The notes: generated by a model not told the origin, from the sequence alone. DNA of 64,000 bases from a virus (IMGVR_UViG_3300035661_000025:32401-96400), one strand, 5' to 3'; counted from the stretch's first letter, positions 15,729 to 24,011 are shown. Translations and numbers: made by a program.

Positions 15729-16667
15729 ATGAAGAAATCACAGTTAGATTTAATTATTGAAAATTCAATAAAAACAAAAATTCAAGAACTAGTGAAAATG
15801 GATGAAGCTACTACAAGTGCAGATATTGTACCTACGGATAGAATTATTGGAGAACTTATTAAAGAAGTTTACCCATCTTCACTTGCAGGACAAATTTGTA
15901 GTATACAACCATTAACAGGTCCAGAAGGTCATATTATTGCAATTGGCCGTAAACGTGATGCAAATGATAATGTTATTGAAGGACCTGGTTCAGGTATAGA
16001 AACACGTAGAACTTTAGTAACAGCAAAAGATCACATTTTAGAAACAGATTTCACTATTGAATTTATACAAGATATGATTAATTTGTATGGAGAAGATGGT
16101 TATAGTTTCCTAGCAGCTTGGTTGAAAAACACATTAATTGAAGATATGAATAGTGCATTAATTGCTGATATTCGTGCATGTGCAGGAGATGCAGGGCATC
16201 TCATTCCTAAAACAGATTCTGATTTTGATGGTGGTACACACTCAATCATCTATAAAGCACAAAAACTTTACGGGGAAATTCTATCAAAAACAAACCGTTT
16301 CTTTAACCCATTTGTAATCTGTACACCATCAATTGGTATGATGTTAACATTGGGTTCAGATTCAGTTGAGAAAACAGAACATAAAAACTACCTTGGGACT
16401 GTTGCAAATTTTCAGATTTATATCGATAACAATGCAACAGATGATTATGTAATCGTAGGACATCAAGGGAAAGACCCAGGTGATGCAGGATATATTTTCT
16501 CACCTTATGTAACACAGGTGTATGAATCCACATCAGGTCATGATGGTACAATGAAAATATTTGTTAATAACAGATACGCATTAACAAAAAATCCAGCAGA
16601 TCGTGATGAAACTGGCACAAATAGCGATTTCTTTTATAAATTTACAGTTGATCTTTCAGCGTTCTAA
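15729..16667 (+). CDS. Major capsid protein, T4 gp23-like
   Basis: The 312-residue protein is the most likely capsid subunit. It has an N-terminal helical delta segment ending KMDE|A at residue 26, a T4-type prohead protease site, followed by TSADIVPTDRIIGELIKEVYPSSL, PLTGPEGHIIAIGRKRD, and an extended HK97-like body (TRRTLVTAKDHILETDFTIEFIQDM). Its leader of 26 residues is shorter than the 65 of T4 gp23, and the protein is smaller than gp23 (about 520). A strong palindromic late promoter and AAGGACATTTT precede it. Confidence 0.8.
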   Translation: MKKSQLDLIIENSIKTKIQELVKMDEATTSADIVPTDRIIGELIKEVYPSSLAGQICSIQPLTGPEGHIIAIGRKRDANDNVIEGPGSGIETRRTLVTAKDHILETDFTIEFIQDMINLYGEDGYSFLAAWLKNTLIEDMNSALIADIRACAGDAGHLIPKTDSDFDGGTHSIIYKAQKLYGEILSKTNRFFNPFVICTPSIGMMLTLGSDSVEKTEHKNYLGTVANFQIYIDNNATDDYVIVGHQGKDPGDAGYIFSPYVTQVYESTSGHDGTMKIFVNNRYALTKNPADRDETGTNSDFFYKFTVDLSAF

Positions 16668-16677
16668 GGAATAATAA

Positions 16678-16995
16678 ATGAATTTTTCTGAATTTGCATT
16701 AAAGGATTTTATCATTGAAGGTGCAGTACCTTCAATTAAAGCTGTTAGAGAAAGAATAAAGATAATTACATCTTTGAATGAAAAACCAAAAACAGATCCA
16801 GTTTTTGAGATTCAACGATTATTAAGAATATCTGGATATAAAATAAAAAACACTTCGTATGATGCTAAAGGAAATGCTTACATTGAATTAGCATTTTCAA
16901 GCGATATAAAAGATGCTATGAAATATTTAGAAAATCTCGACAATCTACCAACAGAAGTAGAAATAAAAGACAACAAAATATTCGTTCATGCTTAA
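16678..16995 (+). CDS. Leader-bearing small protein downstream of capsid gene
   Basis: The 105-residue protein begins MNFSEFALKDFIIEG, which again puts a protease-type site (IIE|G) after residue 14. The rest (IKAVRERIKIITSLNEK..., YIELAFSSDIKDAMKYLENL) looks like a small alpha/beta domain. It is ten bases after the capsid stop and likely on the same transcript. It ends in a 12-base palindrome (16988-16999) that contains both its own stop and that of the convergent gene. Confidence 0.5.
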   Translation: MNFSEFALKDFIIEGAVPSIKAVRERIKIITSLNEKPKTDPVFEIQRLLRISGYKIKNTSYDAKGNAYIELAFSSDIKDAMKYLENLDNLPTEVEIKDNKIFVHA

Positions 16996-17642
16996 GCATC
17001 AGAAACCTTAATTGCAGGAACTTTAACACCTTTGTTATAGTAAGTTGTAATTAGGGTTTTTCCTTCTATCTTTTCAGTTCTCAAAATCTTATAATTAAAC
17101 TCTGCTTCTAATTCACCTGGCTTATTAAACTCTTTCATATCTTGTTTGGTTTTTTCAAAAAGTACCTGATCTGATGTTAAATGTCCTTTGACATATTTGT
17201 TAAACGCCATAGATAATTTCCAACGATGTGTTCCCATTTCATATATTTTTATACCCAAATCTTGTGACAATTTTCTAAGATCTTCATTACTTTTATATTT
17301 GAATATCACCATATAATCAGATGATAATGCTTCTGTCCAATAATCATTCATTACAAATTTAGAAATATTAGTAGCTGGATCTGTATCTCTTCTTAGAAGT
17401 AAATAAGCATCTTGAGATCGTTGCGGTACTATTGCGCTAACTAAATATCTCTCTTCAGCTTTTGGTTTAACATCAAAATCCACAAATTTAGGCATATCAG
17501 AGTCTGACACTTTTATATACCAATAATATGGAGGGCGAGTATCTACCCATTGAGAATATTCAATCCCATTATTTTGTAATGCGGATAACATTCTATTATA
17601 GTCAGAAACTTTATAATAAGGGTCTACCGTTATGTAAGCCAT
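16992..17642 (-). CDS. Hypothetical late protein, 216 aa
   Basis: A beta-rich protein starting MAYITVDPYYKVSDYNRMLSAL with a DTRPPYYWYIKVSDSD segment. No known family is recognised. A minus-strand TATAAATA at 17684-17691 lies 42 bases before its start, so it is probably a late, possibly structural, gene. Its stop overlaps the end of the convergent leader protein. Confidence 0.55.
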   Translation of the reverse strand: MAYITVDPYYKVSDYNRMLSALQNNGIEYSQWVDTRPPYYWYIKVSDSDMPKFVDFDVKPKAEERYLVSAIVPQRSQDAYLLLRRDTDPATNISKFVMNDYWTEALSSDYMVIFKYKSNEDLRKLSQDLGIKIYEMGTHRWKLSMAFNKYVKGHLTSDQVLFEKTKQDMKEFNKPGELEAEFNYKILRTEKIEGKTLITTYYNKGVKVPAIKVSDA

Positions 17643-17660
17643 TTAAATCCTTCAATAGTT

Positions 17661-17683
17661 TTTAAGTTTTTTTATGTTATAAT
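17661..17683 (+). promoter_or_regulatory. Early promoter, perfect TTTAAGTTTT plus extended -10
   Basis: TTTAAGTTTT (17661-17670), a T-rich spacer, TG and TATAAT (17678-17683) match the published Campylobacter housekeeping promoter pattern closely. It drives the gene at 17706. Confidence 0.75.
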
Positions 17684-17691
17684 TATTTATA
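17684..17691 (-). promoter_or_regulatory. T4-type late promoter box (minus strand)
   Basis: TATAAATA is read on the minus strand, immediately next to the plus-strand -10 at 17678-17683 and over its expected start site. It would drive the minus-strand gene starting at 17642. Confidence 0.55.
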
Positions 17692-17705
17692 AAACAAGGG
17701 AAACT

Positions 17706-18203
17706 ATGGATAAATTTGTTGATTTAAATATACCAGAAGAGTTTAGTCTTGAAGAACGTCTAGAATTTATGTCTAAGATGTGTGAAGAATCTGGATTGGC
17801 TGCGGGGATTTATTATTCAGATATCCATCTTGGCGGAAGAAATGGAGACAAAGTAATCTATTTTAACATAGCTAGAGGTATTCACACTATAAAAGAATTA
17901 AATTTAGATGAAAACAATCGTGGTTTTTATGCTATAAGTTTCTATGAAGATATTAAAAAAGACCCTTTAGCATTGACATTTGTAGATCAAAATCAAGTTC
18001 ATCATATGGGTTTTAGGCTAATAGAAGGAAATTATATATTAGGATCTTTTATTGATAATTTAATTTTTATATATGAACGATTGAATGAAGAAATAAACAA
18101 AAATAGAAAAGTTTTTGTTTCTGAAACCGAAGTAGATCGCAATGCATTAAAGAAAATTTTAGCTGATAAAATTCACCCATTCAGACCTGAAGTTTTCTTA
18201 TAA
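17706..18203 (+). CDS. Hypothetical early protein, 165 aa
   Basis: A 165-residue protein, acidic at the N-terminus, with SGLAAGIYYSDIHLGGRNGDKVIYF and a C-terminal helix ending HPFRPEVFL. No family recognised. It is the first gene after the well-formed early promoter at 17678, with CAAGGGAAACT upstream of the ATG. Its stop overlaps a late promoter box. Confidence 0.55.
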   Translation: MDKFVDLNIPEEFSLEERLEFMSKMCEESGLAAGIYYSDIHLGGRNGDKVIYFNIARGIHTIKELNLDENNRGFYAISFYEDIKKDPLALTFVDQNQVHHMGFRLIEGNYILGSFIDNLIFIYERLNEEINKNRKVFVSETEVDRNALKKILADKIHPFRPEVFL

Positions 18204-18206
18204 ATA
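18199..18206 (+). promoter_or_regulatory. T4-type late promoter box overlapping a stop codon
   Basis: TATAAATA includes the TAA of the preceding gene and lies 20 bases before the TTG start at 18226. It is close to the start for a promoter, so the match could be chance. Confidence 0.35.
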
Positions 18207-18225
18207 ATAAAAAAGGAGAGATACG

Positions 18226-18771
18226 TTGGCTAGTAATGACAGACAATTAGCTTTGGATTCTTTAAAAATGTTCAAAGAATTACTAAAAACTAACACCAAA
18301 CCTAGAGATAGAAATACATTTACCGTAGGAAACATGGTGGCGTATTCATATAATGCTAAAAACCAAGAAGCAATATTTGATAAATCTCCGTTGATATTTG
18401 TATTAAGATCTTCAAAATCATACGTTTTAGGCCTAAATTTTCACTGGTGCCCGCCTCCATCTAGAAAGATATTGATAAATTATGTGTTAAAATTAAATAA
18501 AGAAAATATAAAGAAAAATAAACCTTTAGTAATATCATATAAAATGTTAATGCCCGCAATTATTAGGCTGAGACTTAAGTATGTAATCCGTTTGTATATA
18601 AAGAACAGAATATCAAAACGCTGTTTGATTATACCTCATGAATATTTCTTAAAAGCTGTTCATTTGCCAGCAGAAAATTTCAATAATGGAATGTCATCCA
18701 CTCAATTGTATCAATGGGCTAAAGGTAAAGCCAAAAAACGAATGATTGACAGGAAACCTCGAAAAAAATAG
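18226..18771 (+). CDS. Conserved T4-like phage protein, role uncertain
   Basis: The start is TTG with AAAGGAGAGATACG upstream. The 181-residue basic protein contains GNMVAYSYNAKNQ, SPLIFVLRSSKSYVLGLNFHWCPPPSR, and VIRLYIKNRIS. The pattern 'PLIxxL...LGxNxHxxPxxxR' recurs in T4-like phages in proteins I recall being listed as virion or DNA-end-protector (gp2-like), but I cannot verify it. It lies between an early protein and the replication helicase. Confidence 0.4.
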   Translation: MASNDRQLALDSLKMFKELLKTNTKPRDRNTFTVGNMVAYSYNAKNQEAIFDKSPLIFVLRSSKSYVLGLNFHWCPPPSRKILINYVLKLNKENIKKNKPLVISYKMLMPAIIRLRLKYVIRLYIKNRISKRCLIIPHEYFLKAVHLPAENFNNGMSSTQLYQWAKGKAKKRMIDRKPRKK

Positions 18772-18781
18772 AAAGGAAAGT

Positions 18782-21451
18782 ATGTATTCTCTAACAAAAT
18801 TCAACGCTAAGAAATCTACAGAGAAAGTTCCTAAATCACCATATGGAAATAAAGCGTACAAATTCACTACAGTCAAGTGCTTGACCTTAGAAGAATGTGT
18901 TTCTGTGCTTTCAGAAAATTGGATTTTATCTAATGCTTTAACTGTTGAAAGCATCATAGCTGAAAAAAACAAATCTGAATTAGCTCAATATCGTGACAAA
19001 TCTAACAATATCATGGTATTAGATTTGGATGAGATTACATGTTCAGATGATTATTATAAAATACGAGATTTTTTCAAAGATTCTGATTATACCTGTGTCT
19101 TAGCAAAGTCTAAATCTTTTAATGGATTAGACAATTTCAACATAAAAGGATTCTTAGTAATAAACACTGAGAACACTAATACAACGCTAAGAAAACATGT
19201 CCAATTCCTTCAAGCACATCTTCAAGATTTATGTAAAGTAGATTTGACAGTAAAAAATGATGTGTCTTTTCATGCACCAACATATCAAACTGAGATATTA
19301 TATGTAAATGAATTTGGATCTAATTTTATTGATATAGAAAAGGTCAAACACCGAGAAGTAAAAATCCAAAAACCCTCATTATCCATGGCACATAACTGCA
19401 TTTATAAATGCATCAATATTTACCAATCTATGGGTTATCATATGGTAGATGGTTCTATAAAAGAAAATGGTAGTATTAATTTTGAACATAACTCTGAGCA
19501 GAAATCTAAGGGCGGGTTTTTTATGTTTATTGAAAAACCATTTATAATGCATCATAACAATGAATCTAGAACAGTAAGCATATGGAATGCATTTAAACAA
19601 TCCGAAGAGGGTAAAGAATATTTAAAGAAGTTATTTAAAAAACAACAAGAAGACAATATTTCTGATTTAAACTCTTATAGTAATTTATTGTTGCTTAATG
19701 ATAGATACATAGATATTGAGAAATGTTCTGAATTCATCGATGAATTCATGGAAACAAATAATTCTGTATTGAAAATAAAATCAGCTATGGGGACTGGAAA
19801 GAGCTCAATTATTGATTACATAATAAAAAATACAGATGAACGGGTACTCATAATTTCAAATAGAATATCCGTAGCCATGGATTATAGTAACAAATATAAC
19901 ATCAAAACCTATTTAGATAAAGGTGATGATTCATGGACTCCAGGAGAGCATTTGATTGTTCAATTTGATTCTTTATATAAGTATCAAATTAAATATTTTG
20001 ATATTGTAATCTTAGATGAATTTATGTCTTTATTGTTTCAATCTAGATCTGAATTATCTAATGACAAAAATTATAATTTAAGTAAATTTTATAGTATATT
20101 AAATGGTTCCAAAAAAATAGTAATAGCAGATGCATTTTTAAATGGTTTTGAAAATTCATTATTAACTAAAAAATTTATGTATTATATAAGAAATGATTAT
20201 AAGGATGTAATAAAACATTACAATTATAAACACCGGGAAATGTTTTTTAGTTCTTTGCTACATGTTCTTAAAAACAAACAAAAAAATGAATCCGTTACTG
20301 TATCAGTTATGTCCAAAAACGCTTTGCATGCTATGGAAATGGAGCTTTCCAAATTAGGGTTTAATGTTCAGACGCTAACTGCAGAAACTCCAGAATTGAG
20401 AAAGAGAAAAATATATGAGATATTTCAAGAAGAAGAAGCTAAATGGGATGTTTTATTATTTTCTCCTACATTAACTGTAGGCGTGTCTAATCTAAATAAT
20501 GTAACACATCATTTTCATTTTGATACTGGATTATCCGCAGATGTTATTAGTTCATTACAAATGGTGAAAAGATCTAGAAAAGCTACAGTTCTTCATACAT
20601 TTTTAAAAGAGTCTCAACGATATAATCCTACAAATTCTGAAGATCTTGATACATTATCTAATTATGATATTGTCAATTACTTTAATGGGAGACAAAGCAC
20701 TTTATTGATAGAAATTGATGAAGAGGGAGATTTCAAATTATCTTGGCTAGGAAAATTTGCTAATCAAATAGAAGCTTATTACAATATTTTAGAAAACAAT
20801 CATTCTAATGCTTTTAAAATATTAATGGGGGAACAATTCAGCTACACAACTGAAGAAATTTCTGTTAATGATAATTCATTAAGCTTTTATAATATGATTA
20901 AAGAGCATAAAGATGCCCTAAAAGACAGCATAATTACTATGCTTAAAAATAACAAAGAATGTAATTACTCAGATGAATATCTAATGGAATTAAGATCCAA
21001 AACAATTGATTTAACAGATGAAGAGCGTACTGCACTGATATTGGGTGACATTAAAGAAAAATTTCCTAAGCTTAAAAGAAATGATGTATTAAAAATTGCA
21101 GAAATAAATGCTAGAGAATCTGGAAAATTCATAAAAGAATTGCAGTTATTAAAAGAATCATCTTTGGATGTAGAAGTAATTCAAAAGAAGCTATCTTTGA
21201 TTATCGCATCTTCTGTAAATTCTATTCAAAATAAAGATAAAATATCCTTTTATTCATATTTGATTCAATTAAAACTTTCAACCATAAAAACATGGTATTC
21301 TGAAAATGAAATCTTACAAATAGATTCAGATATAAATCAAGGTAGAAAATTTAAAAGTTTCTTAAAGAAAATAGGTTACAAACCCAAAAATGGAAGAATG
21401 GTCTTAAGCGAAGAACACATAAAATATTACAAATATTTTAATCAACATTGA
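18782..21451 (+). CDS. AEP-primase-like and SF2 helicase fusion (origin-binding-type)
   Basis: The ATG at 18782, preceded by GAAAGGAAAGT, gives 889 residues. The N-terminal ~250 residues contain VLDLDEIT and a spaced SFNGLDNFNIKGFLV and VKNDVSFHAP, resembling an archaeo-eukaryotic-type primase or relaxase-like fold. Helicase elements follow: Walker A SAMGTGKSS near residue 337, DIVILDEF near 408, and QMVKRSRKA near 593. The layout resembles the herpes/NCLDV origin-binding helicases and D5-like replication proteins. It would unwind or prime phage DNA. The C-terminal ~200 residues are helical. The helicase is well supported; the primase part is tentative. Confidence 0.65.
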   Translation: MYSLTKFNAKKSTEKVPKSPYGNKAYKFTTVKCLTLEECVSVLSENWILSNALTVESIIAEKNKSELAQYRDKSNNIMVLDLDEITCSDDYYKIRDFFKDSDYTCVLAKSKSFNGLDNFNIKGFLVINTENTNTTLRKHVQFLQAHLQDLCKVDLTVKNDVSFHAPTYQTEILYVNEFGSNFIDIEKVKHREVKIQKPSLSMAHNCIYKCINIYQSMGYHMVDGSIKENGSINFEHNSEQKSKGGFFMFIEKPFIMHHNNESRTVSIWNAFKQSEEGKEYLKKLFKKQQEDNISDLNSYSNLLLLNDRYIDIEKCSEFIDEFMETNNSVLKIKSAMGTGKSSIIDYIIKNTDERVLIISNRISVAMDYSNKYNIKTYLDKGDDSWTPGEHLIVQFDSLYKYQIKYFDIVILDEFMSLLFQSRSELSNDKNYNLSKFYSILNGSKKIVIADAFLNGFENSLLTKKFMYYIRNDYKDVIKHYNYKHREMFFSSLLHVLKNKQKNESVTVSVMSKNALHAMEMELSKLGFNVQTLTAETPELRKRKIYEIFQEEEAKWDVLLFSPTLTVGVSNLNNVTHHFHFDTGLSADVISSLQMVKRSRKATVLHTFLKESQRYNPTNSEDLDTLSNYDIVNYFNGRQSTLLIEIDEEGDFKLSWLGKFANQIEAYYNILENNHSNAFKILMGEQFSYTTEEISVNDNSLSFYNMIKEHKDALKDSIITMLKNNKECNYSDEYLMELRSKTIDLTDEERTALILGDIKEKFPKLKRNDVLKIAEINARESGKFIKELQLLKESSLDVEVIQKKLSLIIASSVNSIQNKDKISFYSYLIQLKLSTIKTWYSENEILQIDSDINQGRKFKSFLKKIGYKPKNGRMVLSEEHIKYYKYFNQH

Positions 21452-21929
21452 GTTCATTTTTAAGTTCTAATAATTGCTTAGTCCATTTTCCAGAGCTGGG
21501 ATATTTTAATGGTTTTCGTTTAGGATATTTTTCCGAATAAATTTTAGCTAATTTTTTGAATTCATTTTTACCTAATTTAGGTTCTTTAGGAACCTCAGTT
21601 GGGTGTATATATTCGGTTGGTTCTCTTTCTAAATAGTCTGCTAAATTTCTCAAAAGATCTGGCAAAGTTATATCTATTTTATGTAAACCTAATCGTCTCC
21701 ATGCATTGAAAACCTTTCCTTCAAAAGAGTTAACAGATCTATGCAAAACTCCTCTACAAAATCCTGCTCCATCTTCACCTAAAGGTTGATCTTTAAATAG
21801 TTTATGTTTATGATCTAGAACTGCTATCTCACCAAAAATGGGAATTTTTGATATAGGACAGATTCCACCTTGTTGCTCTAATAACATCTCTTTAATTTGT
21901 CGTATTTCGTTAGTTTTTAAATATATCAT
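21438..21929 (-). CDS. Recombination endonuclease VII-like (T4 gp49 family)
   Basis: The 163-residue product has the HNH/His-Me core of endonuclease VII: GGICPISKIPIFGEIAVLDHKHKLF, then FCRGVLHRSVNSFEGKVFNA. These enzymes cleave Holliday junctions and branched DNA before packaging. The zinc cysteines of T4 gp49 are mostly absent: only one Cys remains in each half. ATG at 21929 has AAGAAA upstream; an ATG nine codons earlier (21956) overlaps the opposite promoter and lacks a ribosome site. Convergent with the helicase, overlapping it by 14 bases. Confidence 0.75.
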   Translation of the reverse strand: MIYLKTNEIRQIKEMLLEQQGGICPISKIPIFGEIAVLDHKHKLFKDQPLGEDGAGFCRGVLHRSVNSFEGKVFNAWRRLGLHKIDITLPDLLRNLADYLEREPTEYIHPTEVPKEPKLGKNEFKKLAKIYSEKYPKRKPLKYPSSGKWTKQLLELKNELNVD

Positions 21930-21945
21930 ATTTTTTCTTAATGTT

Positions 21946-21970
21946 GATTTAAACATATTTATGTTATAAT
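21946..21970 (+). promoter_or_regulatory. Early promoter, extended -10
   Basis: GATTTAAACAT precedes TGTTATAAT ending at 21970, with AAGGAG and an ATG 20 bases beyond. It drives the genes at 21990 and 22207. Confidence 0.6.
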
Positions 21971-21989
21971 ATAAAAATAAGGAGATTCA

Positions 21990-22217
21990 ATGAATAGTAC
22001 AGAAGACATAGTAAAAACTTATCTCCAATGTCATTCAGTACAAGAGATGAGCCTACAATTGAAATACTTTATTTTATTAAGAAACTTGAATGAATTAGAT
22101 TTCACTTCTCGACATGCTTTGAATTTTATTCATCGAGAATATTTTGAGATGAATACGTATACTTATCAAGATTTTATTGATACAATTTTATTAGCAAAGG
22201 AATTACATGGTGTTTGA
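21990..22217 (+). CDS. Hypothetical protein, 75 aa
   Basis: A 75-residue helical protein (MNSTEDIVKTYLQCHSVQEM...). AAGGAGATTCA precedes the ATG. It overlaps the phosphatase gene by eleven bases, which suggests coupled translation. Function unknown. Confidence 0.55.
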   Translation: MNSTEDIVKTYLQCHSVQEMSLQLKYFILLRNLNELDFTSRHALNFIHREYFEMNTYTYQDFIDTILLAKELHGV

Positions 22218-22695
22218 TAGAGAGATTGTCCAAAATGATTTATTTGAAGGAATCATGGGACAACATGAATTCAAAGAATATCATAAATTGTTATCTACTG
22301 AAGATAGAAAAAAATTAGTTCTTATATCTATAACCGAGCCCGAAGCTAGCGCTCCATATATGAGCGTAGATGACCCAACATCTACAATAGGATTCCATGA
22401 TGTTTTAGAAATAAAATTTTGGGATGTAGAATATAAGATAGGAAAATATGAACCATTGACTTGGGAACAAGGAAAAATTATCAGAGATTTTATTGTAAAA
22501 AATAAAGACAAAAAATTTCTCATACATTGCAGAGCTGGAGTTAGCAGATCTGCAGGAGTAGGTTGTGCAGTTGAATGTTTAGTTAATCATGATGGTGATG
22601 TATATAATTATTATCTATCAAAAAGTGATATAAAAAACATGCCTAGATATGACCCAAATCTTACAGTGTTTGATCGAATAATTAAAGCTCAATAA
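22207..22695 (+). CDS. Dual-specificity/tyrosine phosphatase-like
   Basis: The 162-residue protein has the Cys-phosphatase P-loop HCRAGVSRSAG (Cys108, Arg114) after a FLI strand, and FWDVEYKI with an Asp that could be the general acid. The C-terminal helix YYLSKSDIKNMPRYDPN is typical. Family members remove phosphate from Tyr/Ser/Thr or from RNA 5-prime ends. Which substrate a phage enzyme has cannot be said. The start overlaps the previous gene and AAAGGAATTAC lies upstream. Confidence 0.8.
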   Translation: MVFDREIVQNDLFEGIMGQHEFKEYHKLLSTEDRKKLVLISITEPEASAPYMSVDDPTSTIGFHDVLEIKFWDVEYKIGKYEPLTWEQGKIIRDFIVKNKDKKFLIHCRAGVSRSAGVGCAVECLVNHDGDVYNYYLSKSDIKNMPRYDPNLTVFDRIIKAQ

Positions 22696-22701
22696 ATACT
22701 A

Positions 22702-22719
22702 CTGTATTTTTTTATACAG
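22702..22719 (+). promoter_or_regulatory. Hairpin abutting a ribosome site
   Basis: CTGTAT and ATACAG pair around six T. The 3-prime arm runs into the AGGAGA ribosome site of the gene at 22729, so folding could mask it. It can also act as a weak terminator. Confidence 0.35.
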
Positions 22720-22728
22720 GAGAATGAT

Positions 22729-22950
22729 ATGATTTTAGGCATAATTCTAACACCCCACGTTTATGATGGAGTACGAAAAATAAAAGTTGAAACCGTTGGA
22801 TTATTTACTTGGTTTAAAGGACCTTATGAAATTCCTGCAACTAACGAACTTTTTAGTGAATTTGATATTGATGAATTGTATTCCAGAGGAATACCTATGT
22901 CTTTTCATATCGACAAAGAAAAGTTATTAGCATATCAGGATCCACAATAA
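22729..22950 (+). CDS. Hypothetical protein, 73 aa
   Basis: A 73-residue protein (MILGIILTPHVYDGVRKIKVETVGLFTWFKGPYE...) with a beta-rich start. A strong CAGGAGAATGAT ribosome site, overlapped by a small hairpin, precedes it. No family recognised. Confidence 0.5.
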   Translation: MILGIILTPHVYDGVRKIKVETVGLFTWFKGPYEIPATNELFSEFDIDELYSRGIPMSFHIDKEKLLAYQDPQ

Positions 22951-22990
22951 CTTAACAATTTTACTATTTTTTCATAACAACAAAGGAGTT

Positions 22991-23086
22991 ATGAACAAAC
23001 AATCAGCTAATCTTTCTGAGAAAAATATTGATTATAATCTCAGAAAATTGGTAAATAAAATTAATTTTCCTTTAAGATTATCATGA
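22991..23086 (+). CDS. Very small protein, 31 aa
   Basis: A 31-codon frame (MNKQSANLSEKNIDYNLRKL...) with a near-ideal AAAGGAG five bases upstream. It ends inside the next promoter (TGA is part of TGATATAAT). The good ribosome site is the only support. Confidence 0.35.
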   Translation: MNKQSANLSEKNIDYNLRKLVNKINFPLRLS

Positions 23087-23092
23087 TATAAT
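23071..23092 (+). promoter_or_regulatory. Early promoter, TTTAAG element plus extended -10
   Basis: TTTAAGATTA lies ten bases before TATAAT (23087-23092), with TG in place. The run TGATATAATTATTGTATA is identical to that at 5886-5903. The leader to NAD kinase is about 140 bases long. Confidence 0.7.
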
Positions 23093-23237
23093 TATTGTAT
23101 AGAAAGAAGAATTAAAAATACAATTTATGCTTTTCTCTATGAGTTAAACATACATTGGTTTTTGATGTGAATTGTTTAAGATTATAGTTTAGTAAATGGG
23201 ATTAGAGATTTTCAATTTGAGAATGAAGGATAACTAA
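23093..23237 (+). other. Long leader of the NAD kinase gene
   Basis: About 140 bases separate the promoter from the ATG. It contains only tiny frames (five to nine codons). I see no clear riboswitch or terminator in it, but its length is unusual in this compact genome. Confidence 0.35.
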
Positions 23238-24011
23238 ATGAAAATTAAAGCTATTGTAAATGTAAATGATCCACGTCAAGATTCATATATCAGATTTCTT
23301 TCCAAATCATTTCCCGAGATGATGAATGAAGAAAATCCAGAAATGTACTTTGTAGTGGGCGGTGATGGCAGCATGCTTCATGCCCACAAGAATTATAATG
23401 AAGCTATCCCGTTTTTTGGAAAAGGATTAGGCACTCTTAATTTCATCATGAACAATTTTGGCAATGATTTTCGTGTTATTGAAGGATTGCTTAATGATAC
23501 ATTAAAACCAACCATTATAAAAACTCCTAAAATTAAAATAATTACAAAATTTCAATCTGGTATGATTGGAGAATATGAAGCAATTAATGATGTTATTATA
23601 GGCTCAGACATTTCTGATTGGAATTCTTTTGAAATCTCTTCTAAGAATGGATCTTTTGAAGAATTTAAATTTAATGGAACTGGTATTTGTGTAAGCACTC
23701 CTTTGGGTTCCTCGGCGTTTAATATGAACAATGGTGGTAAATTATTGCCTATTGACTCTAATCTTTGGAGCATTACATCTGTGGTTTCTAATCATCGAAT
23801 AAATGAATTGATGAAACCACAGAAAGTCAAAATAAAAATTGAATCATTAAGATCAAATCCTACTTTATATGTAGATGGGGTTCCTATTACCGGTTTAGAA
23901 AAAGGTGACAAGGTTTATCTTAAAAAATGTCCGGAATCTTTTCAAATTGCATTTTTGGACCCAAAAGAATTTTTTGCTAAGCGTATGAAATTGCAGCAGG
24001 AGCGAAGATGA
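23238..24011 (+). CDS. NAD kinase
   Basis: The 257-residue protein has the NAD kinase signatures: VVGGDGSML with GGDG at residues 41-44, a NDVIIG stretch (NE/D motif), GTGICVSTPLGSSAFN for the GxxxSTPxGSxAY motif, and LYVDGVPI near the C-terminus. It phosphorylates NAD to NADP in the cytoplasm. In a phage it may shift NAD pools for nucleotide reduction or counter NAD-consuming defence; both are inference. It overlaps a tiny membrane-protein gene by four bases. Confidence 0.9.
   Translation: MKIKAIVNVNDPRQDSYIRFLSKSFPEMMNEENPEMYFVVGGDGSMLHAHKNYNEAIPFFGKGLGTLNFIMNNFGNDFRVIEGLLNDTLKPTIIKTPKIKIITKFQSGMIGEYEAINDVIIGSDISDWNSFEISSKNGSFEEFKFNGTGICVSTPLGSSAFNMNNGGKLLPIDSNLWSITSVVSNHRINELMKPQKVKIKIESLRSNPTLYVDGVPITGLEKGDKVYLKKCPESFQIAFLDPKEFFAKRMKLQQERR

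Noticed and set aside
23093-23237. Riboswitch for NAD in the NAD kinase leader
   Set aside because: No stems or conserved loops of a known NAD-binding RNA can be seen by eye; only the length is suggestive.
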